DNA of 64,000 nt, from contig LLCB01000205.1 of the NCBI GenBank assembly GCA_001414345.1, positions 44,450 to 108,449 on the forward strand. Reading direction: 5' to 3'. The DNA is from Hymenoscyphus infarciens. Lineage: Eukaryota; Ascomycota; Leotiomycetes; Helotiales; Helotiaceae. Below, piece by piece: positions 45,286 to 57,486 of this stretch. Each line of letters begins with the position of its first letter. Position 1 is the stretch's first letter. The notes under the pieces were generated by a model. That model was not told the DNA's origin, ran no database searches, and saw nothing but the letters and a program-made list of their open reading frames with translations. The position numbers and the translations under genes were made by a program.

Positions 45286-45704
45286 CTTTCCGTAGTTGTT
45301 GCTGCCTGTGCCTGTTCTCAGTCTGCGCCTCCCCAAATATTGGCCGTGTGTGGCAATTCGTGTATACGGGAATTGTGGTCCTCTTAAGTCCGTCAATTCA
45401 GTGGGCAGATGTGGGTAGGTGGTGATGGAGCAGAGTAGGAGATTCGGAGTTTGTTGGAGAAGGGTCCAAGGGGTTCGCTCAGTAGTAATAGTAGTGGTCG
45501 TGGACAGTTTGAAGTGAGGTGGAGAGGATGATGGTTGGTAAGGTTGGTTGGTCAGCTGAGTTGACGGAAGCGGTTCTTTGTTTGTTGCGTGATTCCGTCA
45601 ATGCGAGCGTTTGTGATTGTCTTGAGTTGGGGTGAATAATTGAAAGAATGCAAGCGAGCCTCGTCTCAAAGGAATGCAATTGGCGGTGGTGAGAGGGGGA
45701 GGAG

Positions 45705-45745
45705 TGAGGAGTGAGGAGTGAGGAGTGAGGAGTGAGGAAGGTGGA
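45705..45745. repeat. GAGTGAG simple repeat
   Basis: Five tandem GAGGAGTGAG-type units upstream of the SWIRM gene. Confidence 0.8.
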
Positions 45746-46536
45746 AGGTGAAAGGCAGAGGAGGGGTCTGAAAGGCGAGGGAGCGAGGTAGGAGTAGAGA
45801 GCAAAGTAGGAAAGCAGAAGAGTGTGAGAGATGGGTGGAATATGTAGTCTTTGGTCTTTCTACCATGTGGGTGAGGGAGTGTAAGGGGGTGTGAGGGAGG
45901 AGAGGTGTGAAGGAAGTCTACCGAATCCTCAATGCGTGAGGTGATTGTGACTGGTACCTGAAGGGTTGCGGAGTATGTGTGTGGATGGGAGGGGGGAGGG
46001 GGGGGGCGATGACTCCCTCGTGATATAAGCCGCCGTATGACCAGGTCTGCTAGGCAGGTCGACGACGACTACGGCGACTGGATGGAGAGGTGCGACCTGA
46101 AAACAGTCGTCGTAGTCGCTCACTCCAAACATCCCCAAGCGCCTTTGCCGCATTGGGAAGTAAATAATAAATAAAATAGTGTTTTGCCTACCGGACTAGT
46201 CTAGCACCCTGCCCTGTACCACATTGCTGTACATTTGCTCGCCGCAAGCGTGTGCCTGCGTGCGTACCTATCAGATCAACCTACCTGTAGTACGTGCCTG
46301 TAGGCCTGTAGGCCTGTACCCCTCCGGCTTAACGCCTATACCTACGCCGAAGGGCCACGAAGGGCCACGAAGGACCCCTCCCTCAGCCTCTGGTTGCCTA
46401 CCTGTATTACCTGTCGCATGCTACCATTCTGCCTCTGCCTGCCTGCCTGTCTGTGCTGTACCTCTTACCTGATTGTGCCCTTTGCCTACGCCTACATACT
46501 GTGCGTGTTGCTGGCTCTGCCTGTTGCTTGCCATTG

Positions 46537-46540
<4 letters not shown>

Positions 46541-46565
<25 letters not shown>
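46541..46565. repeat. (CT)n microsatellite
   Basis: About twelve CT units after a C run. Confidence 0.9.
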
Positions 46566-46567
<2 letters not shown>

Positions 46568-49500
46568 CACCTTGCCCTCGACTCGTCCTCAATTTATGTT
46601 TTCTCTTGGCAGAGATTTGTTCTGCCATGAGAGGCTGCCTTGAAAAGTTCCATTGAGTCAGTCCCGCTGCAGATGGTGATGTGGTTTGCTTTGGCAATTG
46701 CAACTGCAGCGAGGCAGCGCGATGGAAGGGGGCCATTGGCCAATACCATCAGCGTATCTTCGTTGGGCACTGGGGATGGAGACGTTAGGCAGCGGTTAAT
46801 GGGGCGGCGGCTCCCTTCTGGTTGGCTTGAAGGTGGTGACGCCGAGTTGTGAAGGAAGGGTTGGTGAGGAATTGTGGGTTATGGTGCGAGGTATCGAAGT
46901 GTCTTTTGGCTAGTGATGGAAGGCGACGAAGCAGTCCTGTACGCAAGAGAGAGGGGGGAGAGGGGGGAGAGCGGGAGAGGGGGGTAGATAGGCTATTTTC
47001 CTTGGCAGAGCGTGTTGGTCGCATGTTGAAAAAGGCTGAACTGAACTCAGTTCAGATTGAGTGCCGATATCTGGCGTATCTAGCGTATCTGGCCGCCTCG
47101 CAGGGCAGGTTCCGGGGCAAAGTGAAATTCGCTGAAGGCGGCTATGCTGTTGGAAACGGAAACCCCTTCCCACCGCCTTCCACACCAACCAACACTCTAT
47201 CACTGGTACCTCCATCACTGGTACCTCCATCACTGGTACCAGGGCGAATAAGGCTGCAAGAATCTGGGGAAGAGAGATCCACGGTGCCCTGGGCTGGGAG
47301 CCGTCGCAGGAATTGACTTCAAGAGGAAGGAATGCTGGAGACATGCTGGAACATGCTCGAACGAACGGTGGACTCGATTGCCCAATCATCGGCAACAGCG
47401 CCCGCAATTGACACCAATTGACATTGACCGGAGTTGGGGGCCGTCCGGCGGGCGAAGAAAGGGCAAGGACGATGGATGCTTCAGAAGTGATTGGTAAGGT
47501 TGGGCCAATTCATGCGCGCTGAATTGGTGCTTGCTTTGCTGGAGGCAGAACAGACCGACTCAATGGCGAAGGGAGGTGGGTGTATGACTCACAAGCCCAA
47601 GTGAAAAGTTGCAGGTGCAAAAGTGAAGAAAAAGACGGGGTGAGCTAGTCCCGATCGGGTATCAAGCCTGCCGCCAGGATCTTAAGGCTGCTCACCGACC
47701 CTGTTTCAGGCTTCCATTTTCTAGAAGACAATATCCATCGACAATTATCAGGGCTGGAACACCGCAGCGTTAGCCCTTGCACGTTGATTGAATTCTACCT
47801 ATAATCACAAACTCAATTGCCCATCGAATCGGTCGAGGAAGGCAAGTAATCGTGATCGGAAGCGGCTCTTCTCTCCACCATCAGTGTCACCAATTCTTCA
47901 CTCTTCTCCGTCTAACAGCCTCAGCTCAGCTCAGCTCAGCTCAGCTCGGCTCCCCATACTTTCTCCATTGCAAGCCTAGCCAGCCAGGGTACTAGTAACA
48001 CCCAATTCAATCAATTGATCTCCGCCATGAGGCGAACAAACACTTGTGGTGGTGATGCTGAACATGTCCCATATTACCCTATTGGGTCATGAATGATGCT
48101 CGTCCTTCCTGTAGCTGGTGGGCACTGGGCATTGGCTGCCTCATCCAATTGACCAACCAATCTCTCGCAGCCAGGAATCTCAAGTCAATGCGAAGACACC
48201 CGCCGAGTTTGTTGCCGGTTTGGTGTGCTTGCTTGCTTGCTTGCTTGCATCTTGGTCTTGATTTCATACGGGCCATACAAAACCCGGAAATCTTGATGCC
48301 GCTTGTTGTTCCTGCTTCCTGCCAATATATTTCCTCAATGCTTCCTCAATGCTAATGTTACTTCTAATTTCACTTCTCCCAGCACAATAGGAAAACAAAG
48401 CCATTCGTCCTCCATCGGAAAGAGATTCAATGGCACCCGCATTATCGATGTTGCTCCACATCCAAATACACCCGGCCTTCGCTACCTTTGCTACCTCGCT
48501 ACCTCGCTACCTCGCTACCCCGTAATTGCCACATCGGGAACTCTACGTGTTTGCTTGTGTGCCTGTCGCTCGCAACCAACATCCTGCATTATCTGGCGCT
48601 TTCGCACGACTGAGATGATCGACTTCATCGTGACCACGTGTCTTGGGATCCCTGTCTAGGTCTAAAAACAAACACATACCTGCATCATCGTCATCTTCCT
48701 CCGCTCCGCTCCGCTCCCGCGATGCGATGTTATGCTACGCGCATGGAACCTGGTTCAATGACTTCTATCCAAGTATCAATTATTCTTTTTACTTTCCCCA
48801 TGATGAACCCCGATCCGACGAATACAAACCCGCCACCAGTACAAGTAGGTACTGCGGTTGGTATCCAGAACCAGACAAAAAAGTCAACAACTAGGTTGTC
48901 ACGCAAAGGAAGAGGGTCAGCGAGGATATGCATACGAGGACATCCCATCAGGTGGCACGTATCAAATTCGCCACGTTTAGTCGCGATTGATTCAGCGAAC
49001 GCTCTCTTCGCAAGCAATCAATTGGTTTAATGGCGTATCAAATGCTAGAATCTAACCCTGTAGTACAAGACTACTCCTTCCGGACATCCATTGTCTACAA
49101 CCTCCGTCTATACCGGGCTCCTCCACCTCCACCTCCACCTCCTCGAGCTCAACTCTCCTAAATCCATCCCCATCCCCCCTTCTTCACACTAACTATCTCA
49201 CTACCGGACAATGGCTATCAATTGTATCAGCAGGAAGACGCGAAAAACCTCGTGAATAGATCATCCGCCTCCCCATTCCAAGGTTTCCAAGGTTTCCACA
49301 CCCCCCCGATAAGAAAAGGTCTCAGAGTGCGAGGAGTGTGATTGATGTAGGTCACCTGCCCCAACTCAAGATCATCAATAACCAGGCCCTGGAATCAATC
49401 AATCCCCCATCCTAGTGAGTACTCCCCCCCCCCTCTCTTCTCACATGAATGTGAAGGAGTGGCACTAGCACACCCCATTTTCACATGCTGACGGGGTGCT

Positions 49501-49851
49501 TCTTTGGCCTTGATGGTGGGGTAGTGAGACCCAAGGTCACTAGGTGTTAAACCCCCCAGTTTTTCCGGAATCCGTTTTCTAGCTACAGGAGTCCTGAGGG
49601 TTGGGGGAGGGGGAGGGGAGGGCGCCGTCGTCGTCGTCGTCGCAATGCAATGTCATGTCATGTCGTGACTGCTAGCTAGGAGAGTTGAGTTTTCTTCCCG
49701 CACATCCCCGCACACTGATGTAGCAGACGGGATAAAAAACGCCATGGAAAATTAAGGGGTTTGTTTAGTTATGGTTCCCGCCTGCTTATATACATCATCC
49801 CGTCGGTAAATGCAGGGAAAGAATGTGTAGGGTAGGGTAGGTAGGTAGGAA

Positions 49852-49852
<1 letters not shown>

Positions 49853-49885
<33 letters not shown>
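49853..49885. repeat. (GT)n microsatellite
   Basis: About sixteen GT units, preceded by a GTAGG run. Confidence 0.95.
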
Positions 49886-49888
<3 letters not shown>

Positions 49889-50119
49889 TGGTGGACGCAC
49901 GTAGGGTCGTGAAGGGTTTGTTGGTCGTGAAGGGAAGAGAGGTGGGAAGGAAAGGAAAGAAGGGGAGGGGGTCTAGAGTACGAGTAGGGTTTATCGCTAC
50001 TTATCGTTATCGATAGGCAGATAAGAGGAGGGGTAGTTAGGTCTTCAAATCTCCAAAATTAACCGGTGTGAGCGCAGCGCTTGGGTAAATTGACTTTAGT
50101 ATGTTTCAGATTTTGAAGA

Positions 50120-50235
50120 GCGAGCGAGTGAGCTGTGAGTGAGTGAGCTGTGAGTGAGTGAGCTGTGATTGAGTGAGCTGTGATTGAGTGAGTGAGCTGT
50201 GATTGAGTGAGTGAGCTGTGATTGAGTGAGCGAGC
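50120..50235. repeat. GAGTGAGCTGTGA tandem repeat
   Basis: Six or seven copies of a GTGAGCTGTGAKTGA unit of 15-19 bases, followed by a (GAAT)n run to about 50287. Confidence 0.9.
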
Positions 50236-50560
50236 GTGATTGAGAATGAATGAATGAATGAATGAATGAATGAATGATTGAATGAACGAATGATTGGATT
50301 GGATTGGATTGAAACTAGTTAGTTAGTTGGTTGGTTTTTCTTTGATTTTCTTTCTTTTCTTTGTTTCTTTCTTTCTTCTTTTCAAGGTTTTGGAATTTGA
50401 GATGGGGAGTTTGAGGGGATTTTGAGGGAGAGAGGAGGATTTTTAATATGGGGATTTTAACCTGGAAGAGAGGATTTTAAGAGAGAGGAGAGAGGAGGGA
50501 GAGAGGAGGATTTGAGGGAGAGGAGGAAGGAGGGAGAGACGTGATATTATACTTCCCCTC

Positions 50561-50689
50561 TACTCGACTTAACTCAACTCGACTTAACTCGACTCGACTC
50601 ACTCGACTCGACTCGACTCTACTCGACTCGACTCGACTTAACTCGACTCTACTCGACTCGACTCGACTCTACTCGACTCGACTCGACTC
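50561..50689. repeat. (ACTCG)n tandem repeat
   Basis: About 25 pentamers of ACTCG with occasional ACTTA and ACTCT variants. Confidence 0.9.
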
Positions 50690-50710
50690 CTCTCCCTCTC
50701 AACACAAGCT

Positions 50711-50770
50711 TAGTCGTGCTCAGTTGTGCTCAGTCGTGCTCAGTCGTGCTCAGTCGTGCTCAGTCGTACT
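50711..50770. repeat. TAGTCGTGCTC decamer repeat
   Basis: Six tandem copies of CAGTCGTGCT, with single-base changes in the first, second and last. Confidence 0.9.
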
Positions 50771-50984
50771 CCTTGTTTATTAAGGTGCCTTAGTAATCCA
50801 GGTACCTTATTAATCCAGGTGCCTTATTAATCTATCTAGGAGCGACAGAGGGGAGGGCTTAGGGAGCGGGGAGCGGGGAGAAAGGAGGAGATTCTAAAAA
50901 GAATAAAAAGAATAAAAAGAATAAAAAGAAATCTTGAAAAACTTGATCTTTGATGTTTTCCTTTCTCTTATTCTATAAAGAAAG

Positions 50985-51047
50985 AAAGATAGATAGATGG
51001 ATAGATGGATGGATAGATGGATAGATGGATAGATAGATGGATAGATG

Positions 51048-51086
<39 letters not shown>

Positions 51087-51100
51087 GGATAGATAGATAT
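50985..51100. repeat. (GATA/GATG)n microsatellite
   Basis: About 28 tetramers mixing AGAT, GGAT and GATA units, followed by CT-rich sequence. Confidence 0.9.
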
Positions 51101-52201
51101 GTTTTCTCTCTCTCTCTTTTCTCTCTCTTTTCTAAACTATCTATTATAGGTTAGGAATAGAGAGAGAGAGAGAGAAGATAAGTTCTTTAAAAATGATTTA
51201 TATTTATATTTATATTTATTTTTATATTTTTAGATATAGTATACCTCTTTTTTGAAGAAGTGAATATTTCATTCTATACGATGGAAAAAGAAAAAGAAAA
51301 GGAAAAGGAAAGATAAAGTCGGAGATTTTTTTTATGGATTATATGGATTATATAGATTATATGGATTATATGAGGTATATACAAGGAGCTTCTTTTAAAT
51401 ATATTAAGATGTGTTTTTTTGTTTTTGTTTTTATTTTAGATAAGTGATTGAAAGAGAGTGAAGGGTTTGAGAATTTTGGCTTGCTGAGGTGGGGATTTAT
51501 AGGTCACCTGTGTTGGTAGTAATAGTTATGTTATTACTGCTTTTTAGGGTTTTGTTTTAAAGTATTTGTTACTAATTGTTGGAGGTTGTTTGGCTACTAA
51601 TAGTTAGTTGTTTGACGAAGAAAACTTCAAAGGAATGAATCAAGTTATTTGCCAACTCTACTACAAGTTAAGAGTTTAAAAGGTGGAAAGTTCGGATGGG
51701 CTTTGGTTGATGATAGGGGGCATGTCTTTCTGGTACTTATCTTTGGGTATTTATCGTGGTGGTGGTGAAAGTTTATAAAGGTAAGAATGTTTCATACTTA
51801 CCTTTTTTCCGACTGGTTGGGTTATATAATATCTTAATTCGGTATATCTAATACTTACTTAATAAAAGTTGAGTATATCTAATACTTACTTTACATGTTT
51901 CTAAAGTGAGTAAATGTAATACTTACCTTACTTCCTCTATAAACCTCCCACGCTTAATAAACTGACTCTGTGGAAGAACAATAACTTCATATCTACTCGT
52001 CACTTGCGATCTGAGACAATTCGATAACTACCTCCTAGGTTCACGACATATGTTTGAAAAAAATGTAGAGTGTTTCTAGCTTGGATTTGATGAGTTTATA
52101 ATTCTAAAGTTAATGCCTTTGTTGAGCTAGCAATTGCCATTCAAGAGTTAAGGTAGTCTCATCAAAGCATTTCCCCTCTTCGACCTCAACCTTCATCCCT
52201 C

Positions 52202-53810
52202 TTAATCCTGGAAAGCAGAGAGTTCTGAATCATTCCAACTAAAACAAAGATCAGCATTTTATATTCCTTCCCCTCTGTCATCCCCCCCCCCCAAAAAAGA
52301 ATTTCGCCCAAGAAACAGAGATAGAAAACTAACCTCAGAATCTTCCCTCCAAGTTCCTTTCCGGCTCCAACTGACAATCTAGCTATTATGTTTCCCGGCT
52401 GCTCAGGTTTCAATAATTTGCCTGTTTCGTAGAGACCCTTGAATTTCGAGACGTCTTTTGGGTCCATCGTTTGGGCGTGGGAGCGCACTTGTGTTTGCAT
52501 TTCTGGAAAGTTCTATTAGTTTCACTCTTTCCTAACTTTTGTCCCTTCTTGCACCCAAATTCTAGAATAAAATGAGGAAGCTTACCAGTATCAACAACCC
52601 CCGGTTTAACAGAAATAGACGTGATTGAGGGTTCCTCATTCGTCAATGTCATTACTAGATGATGCAGCGCTGCCTTTGAAGATCCGTAGGAACCCCATGT
52701 TGAGTAGGCATTTGTTGCTGCGCCGGAGGAGGTTGTGATTATGCGGCCGTTGGTGAGACGGAGGGAGGGGATTGCTGCTTTCACCTGTGTGGTATTAGAT
52801 GGGTTTTTTCTCTTTATTTTGCTTTTACCCTTGCTTTGGTGGAGCGGCCTGGGGTAATTTGGGAAGGGGAGGGGAAATAGATTTGCTAGCGGGTGTGGAA
52901 AATGGAGGGATAGTAAGGGGAAGAGGGCAAAGAGAAGGAAAGGGGGAAATACAAAAGCTAGAGCACTGAAGAAATTAATGTCGTATGCTTCTTTCCATTC
53001 TGCTGACGTGGCGTCTACGATCTTCTTTACGGGAGAGAGGGTTCCGTGGTTGAGGATTAGGGAGTCGATTTTGGTGAAGGATTTTAGGCAAAGGTCTATT
53101 GCTTTTTGTGCGTTCTGTTGGGGGTTTGGTTAGCTTCTTGTGTTAAGTGTGATTGGTTGGAGAAGTGATTGGGAATTTTGATATGAGTGCGGTGGGATGA
53201 GTGAGAATACATCGGTGCTTTCAAATCAGAGAACTGAACTCGACTCATTTTCAATAACCTTGGATATCATGTATTTCAAAGTGAGTGGGTTCCAAGATAA
53301 AGAGGAGATCCATGTGAAATTTGGAAGAAAGAGAAAGAGAAAGAAGCAAGAAAACAACCCCCGCTCCCACCAAAATAACTTGCTCCACAAAGTAAAAGAA
53401 AACACATCCCCATTTGCGTCAAGTCCTCAAATTTCCAAACAACCAAAATGGGACATACCGAAGAATCCGTCAAATCAGCTGCAAGAATCTCAACCTGACC
53501 ACGAAACTCCGTCTTCAAATTCTCCAGTGGTTCGGCTGTTCTCGCAACAAGGACGAGTTTATGCGATGCCTTGAGGAGGAACCGGGCAATTGAGAGACCG
53601 ATTCCTCGACTCTAGGTAGTTCAATGGTCAGCACTGGTTCCTTCTAATCTTATTGAAAATTGTTGGGCATGAAGCAAACGGCTAAGGCGATGATTATAAT
53701 TATGAGGAGGAGGGGCTTGGACGGAAAAGTGAGGGGAAGGTTGAGGATGAGAAGGGAAGAATGGTGGTACTTACTGCTCCGGTGAGGATTATTACTTTGG
53801 GTTCTGACAT
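52202..53810 (-). CDS. Short-chain dehydrogenase/reductase (classical SDR)
   Basis: 251 residues in six exons: 53810-53775, 53611-53459, 53114-52953, 52784-52586, 52502-52334 and 52238-52202. All junctions are phase-consistent with donors GTAAGT, GTATGT, GTATTT, GTAAGC and GTTAGT. Intron 2 is 344 nt. NAD(P)-binding motif TGASRGIG spans the first junction. 'LVARTAEPLENLKTEF' is the second strand; 'LILNHGTLSP' has the NHG variant of NAG. 'TTSSGAATNAYSTWGSYGSS' followed by K gives the catalytic Ser and YxxxK, and 'SISVKPGVVDT' is the PG motif. The last exon encodes the short end 'WNDSELSAFQD'. It resembles the fungal short-chain reductases with substrates that are not predictable, and is cytosolic. 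No neighbouring biosynthetic genes are present. Confidence 0.9.
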
Positions 53811-54390
53811 TGTTGGGGATTTTTACGTAGAGGAGATGGACGCAGAGTAAGCTTTGAGAGCATTGAGGTTGTCGGCGCTTTGGTGGGGTTCCAGATTGGC
53901 CAATGAAATATCTCTAACCCCGCCATGCTTCTGCCGACAAAGCCCCGAAAATGGAAAATAATCTCATTGCTAACTCATCTAAATTTCATGAGGCTTAAAC
54001 ATCAGTTCAGTTCTTCGAAGTTACTCCCAACTGTGATTTCCTCTCACATGTGAAGGTATCGGAGTCACGCCAGCCTATGGAATGTGTGAGAAACTTGAGG
54101 CTGTTAAGCGAGCCTTATTTGCAGTATATGCAAGCCTTCTGTACTTATTATTTGGGAATGAACTTCGGATTGCTTAATCAGAGTAACACAGCATTGCAAG
54201 CCGTCCTGTCAGCACAAAAATGCCTCACTTTCTCAGCTGGAGCAAGCCCCAAGCATTCCGTGGATAAAAGGCTTCGATCCTGCTCACTTTCGTTCTCTTC
54301 CTCTTCAGTTTGACATCTGCTGGACTTTATTTGTGGCCGAGATATCACACCTTGTAGGAAAAAACAAAGCGCTTCTTACTTCCAGTCTTT
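53811..54390. other. Intergenic, no gene seen
   Basis: Between the SDR start and the Cys-rich locus. The open frame 54050-54313 does not look like protein. Confidence 0.5.
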
Positions 54391-54885
54391 ATGCTGATAA
54401 GAGTATTAGTCCCATCTTCCTCTGCGACTACACCACTGCTAATTTCATCAACTTCAATCAAAAGCACCATGATTGTGGTCACAACTCCGAAGGTCGACCA
54501 TTACGGTCCAGGCGATACTTGTCAAAAATCAAGCTGTGGAACCAACTGCATGGGAGCCTGCAAATGCCATGATGACCCTGGTGCTGCGTGTGGATAAAAG
54601 GCTCTGTACTATGAATGTGTAAGTAAAACATTATCCTCGCTTGCACGCTTTTCACGTTGTAACATAGAATCATTAGAATCTAAGCACGGTTGACTGTGGA
54701 CATCTCAGCGCAATGCCTGGCATCGTAATTCGTCTTGTAGCAAGATCGTTGGTATGAAGGGGAGTTGTGTATTGGAACACCGCTGTGGAGGATTTCACAT
54801 TTCTGATACAAGGGCAAATATGCCGGGATCGCTCGATGGGAAGGACTTTGTTCGATGGTTGTACCCTTTATTCCATTCGTTATAA
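54391..54885 (+). pseudogene. Small cysteine-rich protein locus with one in-frame stop
   Basis: Two phase-0 exons, up to 54618 and 54709-54885, around a 90-nt intron (GTAAGT...CTCAG). Exon 1 has seven cysteines after 'VDHYGPGDTC' (spacing about C-x4-C-x3-C-x3-C-x1-C-x6-C and one just before the intron). Exon 2 adds three more. Ten cysteines in a ~100-residue core suggest a disulfide-stabilised secreted protein. A TAA at 54595-54597, in the context GGA TAA AAG, breaks the frame between the sixth and seventh cysteines. One C-to-T change from CAA would explain it. The N-terminus is unresolved: no clear signal peptide is in frame and an acceptor-like CTTCCAG just before 54391 hints at an earlier exon. 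It could be a pseudogene, a shorter working protein, or a sequencing error. Confidence 0.4.
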
Positions 54886-56284
54886 TATATGAGCAAGCCT
54901 CGTGGAAGTGTTTAGTTTACTCTCAACGCACTTCTAATTAATTCTTGAACCCTTAATCTTGAAATTCTGAACATTGGTCTCACCTAATCGAGTTCGTTGG
55001 TCAACTCAGTCTATTGACACCTACTGCACAGCTACCAACCCAGCGAGCTAAAAGCTACCCGTCCGAAATCACTATCCAAGTATGGAAATCAGACTTTTTT
55101 CTGCGCCACTCACCTTATATCAAGGATTGTGGAAAGTATTTGAGGTATAATGGCAAACATGGCTAACTCTTAGCCCAGAAGGCTTGAGAGTTTTTGAGAA
55201 GTGACAATCTCATTCTTCCGAACCTTCCCAAATGGTACTTGAAGTGATCCTTGACTCTTTTCTAAAATGAGATAAAAAGCATACCGCCTAAATTACACCT
55301 TTATGTCAATTTCACTTTCATTCGCTGGAGCCTCAGTATGATCAATCTATGTTCTTGTAAGAAAAAAAGCGCTACTTAATACTCCATTTCCTATACGAGA
55401 CCACCGAAGAACTTAAAAAGATAACGTAAGTGGTTCTCTCTCCAAATTGCACCAACCATCATAACCAAAACCCTTCTCTCTTGCAAGCTTAACTTCACAC
55501 ACCCTAGCAAAATTTTGCAGTGTTGATATCCTGTCCATAAAACTTCACGATTGCAGCAGCATAGCTCCCACAAACACTCGACACCTTCCCAACAAGAGCA
55601 TCCTTCACCTCCCGCGAAGCTAGTCGCGGGCCGTGTAAACGGGAGATATTAATTGGCCGGCATGGGGGTGGATAATTGAGGGCTGAAGGAGGTTTCATTG
55701 GTTAGCCCGAAGGGTTCCACGTGACCAGACGAGTTCAAGTTCCTCAACTTTGACGCATCCAATTTACATAAGAGGTAAATTTTCATTTTCACGGAGCAGT
55801 GTCCATGCTAATTGCGAAGGATCGCATCCCATGTTCCACTGCACAGCCATGAAGATGAGAGAGGCAATATACCCTTTTGTGCAGCACTCTTGTGTTACAA
55901 GGGGGGTGGATCTCTTTGGAGTTCCCCAACATCCCTCGCCCTTTCTTGTACTCCTTTCGAAGGTAACGAATTGTATATTGCAAATATCGGAAAAGATTGG
56001 GAGTACCCAAGTACTCATACAATTATTTTCAAAGACAAAAAGTCAAGTCCACGGCCATTCGGGTATTTCCCGGGGAAATAGCTACTCGTAAGGGGAACAA
56101 CTCATCGTGCCTTCCTCAACATCAACGTTAAATGAGAAACTTTACGACTAGCCCAGGTAGGTCGAGGTCTACCTCACATCATGTTTTCGTATTCTTCTTT
56201 CACAGTCTCAACAAGTATTTCTTCTTGCCACCCGTCAAAACATAATTCAAGACATTTCTACGACCATCCTCGAGAACAGCATCT
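54886..56284. other. Intergenic, possible gene fragment on minus strand
   Basis: 1.4 kb. At 55391-55698 (minus) two frames each contain cysteine-bearing protein-like pieces ('VSSVCGSYAAAIVKFYGQD' and, shifted, 'NFARVCEVKLAREKGFGY') that would need an intron or frameshift to join. Too uncertain to call a gene. Confidence 0.3.
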
Positions 56285-57486
56285 TTGCCATACTCTAGAA
56301 GAGACGCACCCGCGGAAGCAGAACCAAGTCCAGCAATGAAATCTCCTCCCGCCGAGCCGCCTTTTATCCCTCCAACAGATGACGACAAACGAAATGTGGT
56401 TGTTGTCGTGGGTGGTGATGTGGTCGGTCTTTCAACAGCCTTGTGGCTCAAGATTCAGGACGACAAACTCATCGTCCACGTTATCGATCCCGACGAACAT
56501 GCCAAAACCCCCAAATCATATCCTGATTCCCGTGAGGGAGATCGTCTTTCCGTGGACTGTTTCCCTCACCAAATAGAGCCCTTGGTCGAGATAAGTTTGC
56601 AGCTTCATGAAGGGTTTTCAAAGCATGAAAACTATCGAAACCCTGGCAAGGTAGCATCAGAACCAGTTTATTATACCGGTGGGATTTTTTATGGAATTCT
56701 TTTGAGGCTTGGGTTTTATGACCGCTTAATCCCGGATGCTGCTAGGCGGGGGCTTTTTCGATTGATGTGAGTTGCAACCTTTCATACTCTGCGCTATGGG
56801 ACTGACCCTCCAGAATTAGTTCACCAGAGTCTCTCTATGAAGTTCTCTACGAAAGATGCAAAAGTTGCCAAGTTATTATGCATCGCCCCGCAATCGGCGA
56901 AATGGTTGGAAAGGACACGATGCGAGTATCTTATCCCCGCTCCCTCAAGAAGAGCCTTGAGATACAGAGCACCAGGTATCTTCTTATACCCTCGGATGGG
57001 AGTTCAGATCCTGTTCCGATTCTCCAGAAAACAGGCTTCATGTCAGAAGAATACAAAGTCATGAGAATAAATCCGGATGGTACCGAAGGATGGGTGCCCT
57101 ATGCTGGACGACATGACGAATGGCAGTTCGCAATCCATGGAACGGTGCAATTGCTGTCAGATACAGTAGAGTTATCCAACATTACGGGCGAAGTCACCGC
57201 GCGATTGTTGGGCCAGCCCGTACACGACCCAAAAGTGTCGCTATCAAAGGAGAACCTCGATATGTTCCCTGTCCTTGCCAAAATACCAAGGGATGTTATG
57301 GAATCAGAAGACGGGTTCAGTTCACCTGTTTCACCCGAAGGGGGTGGTGTTTGGTTTGCGGGCGGCTTTGAGTCTATGGAATACCTTTTATGCCCTGGTG
57401 CTGGATTTGTGCTGTCCCATATGCTCAAGGGTACCTTCTCAGGTGTTGATATATCCACTTTAGGCATGGATTGGAGATACGAATAA
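56285..57486 (+). CDS. FAD-dependent oxidoreductase, D-amino-acid-oxidase-like
   Basis: 384 residues in two exons (56285-56766, 56814-57486). The 47-nt phase-2 intron is GTGAGT...TCCAG with an ACTGACC branch. After a Pro-rich N-terminus, residues ~38-70 form a Rossmann dinucleotide fold ('NVVVVVGGDVVGLSTALWL', then an acidic residue ending strand 2, 'VHVIDPDE'). The family usually has GAG or GSG where this has GGD. A short 'GGGVWFAGGFESMEYLLCPG' near the C-terminus corresponds to the second FAD-contact region of DAO-fold enzymes. The middle is poorly conserved and I recognise no substrate motif. An upstream exon is possible because the 5' flank is open, and the enzyme might be divergent or decaying. 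It is probably cytosolic or peroxisomal; no C-terminal PTS1 is seen (ends RYE). Confidence 0.65.

Larger units (their letters stand above)
45286..52201. other. 6.9-kb gene-free, microsatellite-dense region
   Basis: No convincing gene in either strand. The many open frames are low-complexity. It contains GA- and CT-rich leader-like sequence next to the SWIRM gene and, from 46.5 to 51.4 kb, a series of simple repeats listed separately. Part could be a long 5' UTR, a non-coding RNA, or large upstream control sequence. Confidence 0.55.

Noticed and set aside
46849..47316. 155-residue plus frame in the microsatellite region
   Set aside because: Made of GGREG and tandem-repeat peptides from simple sequence.
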